Shown here: piece by piece, positions 58,813 through 64,000 of the stretch
Layout of the letters: each line of letters opens with the position of its first letter
Position numbering within the stretch: position 1 is the stretch's first letter
Assembly: GCA_028023455.1 (NCBI GenBank)
Contig: JAQFVV010000056.1
Location: 1 to 64,000, forward strand
Source: Epiperipatus broadwayi
Taxonomy: Eukaryota > Onychophora > Udeonychophora > Euonychophora > Peripatidae
Length of the DNA: 64,000 nucleotides
Direction: 5' to 3'
Position numbers and translations under genes: made by a program
The notes under the pieces: model-generated
Seen by the model: only the letters and a program-made list of their open reading frames with translations
What the model was told of the DNA's origin: nothing
Database searches by the model: none

Positions 58813-59345
58813 CATCTCTTAGTTACCATAACAGTAATAGAGCTTATGTTCTCTGAGCTAGATTCGAGCACAGGCTGAATATATAAATGGGAATGTATTT
58901 ATTACTTTAAGGGCAGCCACTATGACATTGTCTTGGCTTGGCATGAGACTTATATTCATCAAAGCCCCTGCACTACATTTTATTTTAGTTTAGTCTTAGA
59001 AGTGAAATTTATAGTTGGCCAGCGCATTAATGGCACTAAGTGACAAGAGCATTGATGATGATTAACATGTTTTTAATATCCCAGCATTATTGTTTAGATT
59101 TTTTTGGTTATGTACTCTAATGGATGAGCACTTAATCCGTGCATCCAAGTTATGTTTAAATAATTGCCCAAGCTGGAAAAAGCTCAATAGTTAGCCTGGT
59201 CTACAGGAGACATATTTCCCATCCAGTCACCATATTGACTGTTGATTTATTTTAACTATGGATCAATCATGATAATGAATGATTATTACTTTTTGGGAGT
59301 ACTGGTGAACTTATAATTAGCTATGCTGATCTTTCAGAGTGATCT
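58813..59345 (+). repeat. Dispersed ~490-bp repeat R, copy 2
   Basis: This is the second copy of the repeat at 38628-39115, same orientation, with the same motif order (CTGAGCTAGATTCGAGCAC, GTTGGCCAGCGCATTAATGG, CACTAAGTGACAAGAGCATT, ..., AATGATTATTACTTTTTGGG, CTGGTGAACTTATAATTAG). It carries extra segments of some tens of bases compared with copy 1. Confidence 0.7.
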
Positions 59346-59734
59346 ATTATGTTCATTCCTTATTATTTTTTAACTTGAGGATTAAAATAAAATTTCTCAG
59401 ATCCCCCATGTTACAATATATATATCCTGTTACAATATATATATATATTAAAATAAAAAAAGATAATATCAGTGTTAAAAATTTTAAAAAATTTCAAGAA
59501 AAAATCAGAACCAATCCCAAGATTATATCTTCCAGTAGCAGACATTTTTACTGTTATGCAATACAAAATGAATCTGTATTATTTCTGAAATGATAAAAGT
59601 AATTATCTACTATATGACTGTATTGAAAAATTATTGTAATTATTATGAGCTAATATTTTTAAATAAGTATATTTTTAAATAAATTATTAATAATAATGTG
59701 CCATTTTTAAAACAAATTATGACATTTAAATAAA

Positions 59735-59991
59735 AGTGATTCAGAAATTTAAATATTTTAATTTACATATAAATTTTATTAATTATCATGACAAAATGGC
59801 GTCTGTCAGTTTGGTTCAGTGTAATGGTAGGCTATGTAATATTGAGTTTATTTCAAACAAATCACAGGATTAAGCAAAAAAATTATCATCTTATATTTAA
59901 ATGAACAATATTTGCAATCAGAACATATTTTACAAATAGAGTGATTCGAAAATCTAAATATTTTCACTTACAGATAAATTTTATTAATTAT
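59735..59991 (+). repeat. 52-bp direct repeat spaced by 205 bases
   Basis: AGTGATTCAGAAATTTAAAT... at 59735-59786 and AGTGATTCGAAAATCTAAAT... at 59940-59991 share most positions and end in the same ATAAATTTTATTAATTAT. Similarity extends weakly upstream, consistent with a ~205-bp tandem duplication. Confidence 0.7.
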
Positions 59992-60385
59992 TCTGCAATT
60001 TGGTACCCCTGTTGATGATGTTCCCTTGTGCACTGAATAAATTGCACATCAGCACACAATGACTCTGTAAATTGTAATTTATTACTTTCCCATTAAGAAA
60101 TGTAAGAGATGAACCATTTCCAAAAGATTTCTGTGTTACTTTTGGTACCTATACTATTTTTATGTTAGCACATTCCATGAACAGATTCTGAACAAAAATC
60201 ACTGTCACCAGGAATAAATTGCCCAAAAGAAAAGAAAAAGATAATTTATTCAGTATTATCAAGAAATCATATGTTTGTTCAATATTGTAGCTGTTAAAAC
60301 CAAAAAGATTTTTCTTAACTCTTAAAAGCTTGAGGTGGCATTGTTCTTATAAATTATTTTATTTAAATTGTATAGTTATGATATA
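59992..60385. other. No gene; sequence up to the hAT insertion site
   Basis: Nothing is recognised. A run of two GGTACC-like sites and moderate G+C is the only contrast with the flanks. Confidence 0.5.
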
Positions 60386-60393
60386 CAGTAGAG
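60386..60393. repeat. hAT target-site duplication, left
   Basis: CAGTAGAG is identical to 63449-63456. Eight bases is the standard hAT duplication length. Confidence 0.93.
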
Positions 60394-60408
60394 CAGGCAT
60401 GTCAAACT

Positions 60409-61390
60409 GGTGGCCCCAGGGCCGCATGCAGCCCTCGAAAGGATTTTTCATGGCCCTTGTCTAAGATGCTATGTAATAAAATGAAAACAGAACGATATGT
60501 TGCAAACAATAAATTAATTTTTTTTAAAAAGCTCTTATATTTAATTACATGAACTAAAATATATACAGTAATTGTTGTCTACATACATAGCTAATTTATA
60601 ATTCTCGGTTACACGCATAGCTTATGCCTTTATGATGATGAAGCATTTGAGATATGTGAATACCAAAGCTGGCAACGTTAATAATGTGCTGCTGTGCTTC
60701 CGAGAACATAAATACATTAGTCAGCTATTCGCGCCACCAACGTAGCAATCCTATCTGCAGATATTGTTTTTTTCTTTGAATTGTAACAAAAGGCAGTTGC
60801 GCTAGTTTCTTTATCCGGATTGGTGTGTTAAAAATTTGCGGGTTGTTTCCTTTTATAACTCATTCAAAAAATATAAGTAAACTGCTATATCCAAGAGTTT
60901 ATATCTTTCTGAAACTAGTCAGACAGCATAAGAAATAACGAGCATGCATTTTGTTATATAATATTTTAATTATAATCAAACATGAGAAACAATAATATTT
61001 TACATATAAGTTAGTAACGATTACATTTCAGTTTGGAAAACACTAAAAGTTCTACAATTTTACCAGTGTATGTTCGGTCTTGGGAAACTTTAGTGGCTTC
61101 GACCATTTCTAACCTATGGCCTTATGCACAGCTTTCTTCTTTGTCACATCTCTATCTTAATTGCTCCGTGCTGGGAAGTCAGGACTGAGAGAGAGAAAAC
61201 TAATCGTATCCTTTTTATAGCTACCTCCATTTATCGACATAATTCCAGGAGCGAGAATCGATATCAGCGCTCTCTTTACATTTAAATACTAGAGTAGCGT
61301 TAAATTTTTCGAGCGTATTTTGCATAAACGTAGTTGCAATTTTTTAAATTTTAAAAATTTAAATCTAAAGCTCTATTTTTATTACAGAAA
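60409..61390 (+). other. 5' non-coding region of the hAT element
   Basis: The region between the terminal repeat and the first transposase codons is visibly richer in G+C and in CG dinucleotides (for example around 60731, 61247 and 61310) than the flanking genome. It presumably carries promoter and transposase-binding sites, but I can name no specific site. Confidence 0.55.
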
Positions 61391-61951
61391 ATGCCACTTC
61401 CAACGCTAAATAAAAACGAAGATTGATGACGAGGGAAGAAAATTTCAAGAAAGGTGGGAACTGAATTATTTTGTGTGGAAGTGAACAATAAGATTACGTG
61501 CTTAATTTGCAAAGAAACCATTAGTGTTGCTAAAGAATACAATATTAAGCGACATTATAGCACTAATCACGAAAAACAATTTTCGTGTTTTGAAGCTAAA
61601 ATAAGAGAAGAAAAATTAAAAACAATGAAGAATTCATTAAGTAGCCAGCAAGGAGTGCTTACAAAATTTATAAAAAGTAATGAATCAGTAACAAGAGCTA
61701 GTTATGAAATAAGCTATTTATTAGCAAAACATTCAAAGGCATTCACCGATGGTTCTTTAATCAAGGAATGTATAATAAAAGCTGCAATTTGTCTGTCCAG
61801 AAAAGTACAAGCGTTTGAGACATCTCATTATCAAGAAATACGGTGGCAGATAGAATTACTGAAATGGCAGATGACATCACTTCGCAATTACAGAAAATAT
61901 CTACCAAAATCCAGTTCTTTTCAATTGCTATTGATGAAAGTACGGATATAA
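61391..61951 (+). pseudogene. hAT transposase, N-terminal BED-type zinc-finger part
   Basis: hAT transposases bind their ends through a BED finger. An ATG at 61391 begins a short frame that stops. Another frame then reads KIDDEGRKFQERWELNYF to about 61471, where one base is missing relative to a continuous frame. From there VEVNNKITCLICKETISVAK and NIKRHYSTNHEKQF supply the Cys-x2-Cys and His-x5-His ligands. The frame then runs through SLSSQQGVLTKF and SYLLAKHSKAF to FET near 61825, where a second shift occurs; the remainder to 61951 is out of frame. The open frame from 61454 therefore has an artificial Met. The protein resembles animal ZBED5/GTF2IRD2/EPM2AIP1-type hAT proteins. Confidence 0.85.
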
Positions 61952-62328
61952 GAGATGTTGCACAAGTTGCTGTTTTTTTTCGTGGTTGCGATAATAACAT
62001 GAGGATCACCGAAGAATTGTTGGAATTCATCCCTCTTCACGGAACAACAACTGGTGAAGATATTTTTGATGCTGTATGGAGCATTTTAGAAAAACTTAAC
62101 TTGCCTCTTGACAAGCTTGTTTCTGTTACAACTGATGGTGCTAAATTGATGACAGGTGAAACTAAAGGTTTTGCGTCACGACTAGCAAGGAAATTACAAG
62201 ACGAATATCCAGATAAACCGAAAATCAAAGCTTTTCATTGCCTCATTCACCAACAAGTTCTCTGTTTAAAATTATTAAAAATGGATCAAGTACTTAAAAC
62301 AGTTACAAAGATAGTCAACTTTATTTGA
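61843..62328 (+). pseudogene. hAT transposase catalytic core
   Basis: The RNase H-like core continues in a new frame: ADRITEMADDITSQLQKI, then FFSIAIDESTDIRDVAQVAV, where the Asp of IDES is the first catalytic residue, then LDKLVSVTTDGAKLMTG with the second Asp and the TTDGA motif common to this hAT group. KAFHCLIHQQVLCLKLLK follows, with the Cys/His pair characteristic of hAT cores. The frame ends at TGA (62326-62328) inside a segment where a CGA Arg codon would be expected (FI-stop-SRALNHRQF), so one C-to-T change explains it. The upstream Met at 61843 is internal. Confidence 0.88.
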
Positions 62329-62902
62329 TCAAGAGCACTTAACCATCGCCAATTTACTTCGTTCCTTAAAGATTTAGAATCCGAATTCGAATATCTTCCT
62401 TATTACACAGAAGTTGTTGGTTGTCCTGCCACAATGTCTTAAAGAGCTTCTATCTGATTTTGGAGGAAATAATATTATTTTTTGAAATGAAAGATGAAAA
62501 CAACGAAAATATATCAATTATAAAAGATCCATTGTGGGTACAAGACCTAGCATTTTTAATAGATATTACAGGCCATCTGAATAATCTTAATATTACATTG
62601 CAAGGCAAAGATCAATTGATAACGAATATGTATGATGCAGTTGCAAGCTTTGTACAAAACTGAATTTGTTTAAAAATCATTTGCAAAAGAACGTTTTGAC
62701 GTATTTTCCTACATGTGAGCAGTTGAAAGCACAAAATCAAAGTTGCTCGTTTTCACATCACTCTGCAAAAATTGAAAAAATAAAAGAGAATTCGATAAAG
62801 TTTGATGATTTCAAGGAGTTCGAAGAAATTTTTTCTCTTTTCCGGGACCATTTGCCTTTGAAGTCGAAAAGCTCCGACTTCGATACAACTGGAATTAATT
62901 GA
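62329..62902 (+). pseudogene. hAT transposase insertion/helical region, frameshifted
   Basis: After the TGA, SRALNHRQFTSFLKDLESEF and EYLPYYTEV continue in frame to about 62420. Shifts follow, giving ILEEIILFFEMKDENN, then DPLWVQDLAFLIDITGHLNN and LNITLQGKDQLITNMYDAVA (open frame 62421-62663). Then comes LFKNHLQKNVLTYFPTCEQL to ...FSLFRDHLPLKSKSSDFDTT (62666-62902). This alpha-helical region corresponds to the insertion that splits the catalytic core in hAT enzymes; it ends before the third catalytic acidic residue region, which is degraded here. Confidence 0.8.
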
Positions 62903-62977
62903 TTTCCAGAATGATTCGATTTTAAAACCAAATATCGAGAAGTAGGAACTCGAAAATTTATTCCTATTTAGGTGAAA

Positions 62978-63214
62978 GATACCCGAAATTAAAAAATTTG
63001 CTGCACAAATTTTAAGCTTTTTGGAAGTACATACTTATGTGAGAAATTATTTTCATGCATGAAATTAAATAAAACAGCTTACAGATCAAGATTAACTGAT
63101 AAACATCTATCTGCCATAATGAAAATTGCTTGTTCTCAGTCTTTGAATCCAGATATTGAAAAACTAGTAAGAGGAAAACGCTGGCAAGTTTCCAGTAAAA
63201 ACAATAAATTGTAG
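62978..63214 (+). pseudogene. hAT transposase C-terminal dimerisation region
   Basis: From about 63019 one frame reads FGSTYLCEKLFSCMKLNKTA, then YRSRLTDKHLSAIMKIACSQ and SLNPDIEKLVRGKRWQVSSK, ending at TAG (63212-63214). The YxCExxFSxMxxxKxxxRxxLxxxHLxxx pattern is the conserved hAT C-terminal dimerisation motif, which also supplies the last catalytic Glu. This stretch is the best-preserved part of the C-terminus. Confidence 0.88.
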
Positions 63215-63448
63215 TTTTATAAATATGTAATCAGATAAAATAAATGTTTAAATAAAAGCAATACTATATCAATTGTATATTATTGAAGTGAATTCACTAA
63301 ACTACATAATATGCTTTAATTACCCTATCTATATTCCTGCATTTTCACTTTCAAAATACAATTTTAAGAAAATTTGTGTGATGTGGCCCGCGAGAATCTT
63401 ACCAGTAGCATAAAGTGGCCCATTGTTTGAATGAGTTTGACATGCCTG

Positions 63449-63456
63449 CAGTAGAG
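63449..63456. repeat. hAT target-site duplication, right
   Basis: CAGTAGAG directly follows the terminal CATGCCTG and is identical to 60386-60393. Confidence 0.93.
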
Positions 63457-64000
63457 GAATGAAGTATGATGTATCTAACTACATGATTTTAATTATCTGC
63501 TATCCAAATTAAAATGTAAACAAACAAACAAAAATGTAAATAAATCAAGAAAAAAAAACATTAAAATTTATAAATTTTAATACTCAGAGCCATTTTTCCT
63601 TCTCTGATCAAACATATACAAATTACATATATTATTAAAATATCTTCAGTTTATGTTGAAAGCAAATATTTTATTCTTTATTATCTTTTCTGATTTTGAT
63701 GTACAGTATTTTGCTTAATAAAACATTTTCTAAAAGTAAAAGTTTTAGAAGATTTCAGAATATTTATTAAACATTAGCATAATTGGGAGGGAGTCTATTT
63801 TTCTATAAGAAGAAAAAGTTATTTTTTTAAAAAAAAAATGAATATTGCTTAGAATGTATTTTTTTATTTACTTTATTTTAAAGATAAATTTCTTACTTTT
63901 TTTTTCTTATTCTTATTGCTTCAATAGGTGCGTGAATGAATACACACTATAAAATAGAATAAATCTCTTCATTTATTATGAATAATTATATATTTTAAAA
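63457..64000. other. AT-rich DNA, no gene seen
   Basis: The right flank of the hAT element to the window edge holds only A/T runs. Confidence 0.55.

Larger units (their letters stand above)
60394..63448 (+). mobile_element. Structurally complete hAT DNA transposon
   Basis: This 3055-bp element has 15-bp perfect inverted ends (CAGGCATGTCAAACT at 60394-60408 and its complement at 63434-63448) and an exact 8-bp target duplication outside them. Next to the ends, GTGGCCC/GGGCCGC and GTGGCCCGCGAG are GC-rich subterminal blocks typical of this hAT group. About 980 bases of non-coding, GC-raised sequence precede a transposase with BED finger, RNase H-like core and C-terminal dimerisation region. The coding region is broken by several shifts and stops, so this copy could move only with an enzyme supplied from elsewhere. 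Intact ends and duplication point to recent insertion compared with most elements in the window. Confidence 0.95.

Noticed and set aside
62037-62228. Minus-strand open frames within 61.35-62.23 kb
   Set aside because: Antisense shadows of the hAT transposase.

Overview
The window is AT-rich animal DNA, by eye well over two thirds A+T. I could not support a single host protein-coding exon, tRNA, rRNA or other host gene. It reads as intergenic or deep-intronic sequence of a repeat-rich metazoan. The mix of elements points to an invertebrate: an RTE-type LINE with an AP endonuclease and a trinucleotide tail, a Penelope-like GIY-YIG fragment, a Ty3/gypsy-like Gag with long coiled coils, hAT and TA-targeting DNA transposons, and a TTAGGG-type telomere-like tract. 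A lophotrochozoan such as a cephalopod mollusc is my best guess, but this is inference and not proven by the sequence.

Layout. 1-4935: a decayed Ty3/gypsy-like retrotransposon on the minus strand (putative LTR, primer site, coiled-coil Gag, capsid, start of protease), cut at the left edge and interrupted at 1877-2940 by a non-autonomous DNA transposon with 26-bp inverted ends and TA target duplication. 4936-11466: mostly featureless AT-rich DNA with one 61-bp tRNA-SINE-like insertion. 11477-14051: an old, 5'-truncated RTE copy (A), then a hairpin MITE near 14.2 kb. 16.8-17.7 kb: a decayed non-LTR ORF2 tail. 18.1-21.5 kb: the outer ends of a decayed hAT-like element around unexplained sequence. 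22.9-25.0 kb: RTE copy C. 25801-29123: a full-length RTE copy (B) on the minus strand with an exact 11-bp target-site duplication. 30.3-31.6 kb: two short arrays of one 430-460 bp monomer meeting in opposite orientation. 32.0-32.7 kb: two diverged copies of a dispersed repeat. 33.25 kb: a Penelope-like endonuclease relic. 38.6 and 58.8 kb: two copies of another repeat. 39428-40497: a pogo/Tigger-like MITE. 42.2-42.8 kb: two inverted repeat pairs that interleave. 46.8-49.1 kb: a composite repeat locus ending in a near-perfect hairpin MITE. 50.6 kb: a 14-bp minisatellite in a GC-elevated block. 60386-63456: a structurally complete hAT element with perfect ends and an exact 8-bp target duplication, but with a transposase disabled by frameshifts and stops.

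Nothing here works together as a pathway. The useful content is a record of insertion: which elements are nested, which are young enough to keep exact target duplications (RTE-B, the hAT), and which are old (RTE-A and C, gypsy, Penelope). The unusual items are structural: the inverted monomer arrays, the interleaved inverted repeats, the composite locus at 46.8-49.1 kb, and a TAG codon shared at the same site by RTE copies B and C. I did not find a convincing new biological system.
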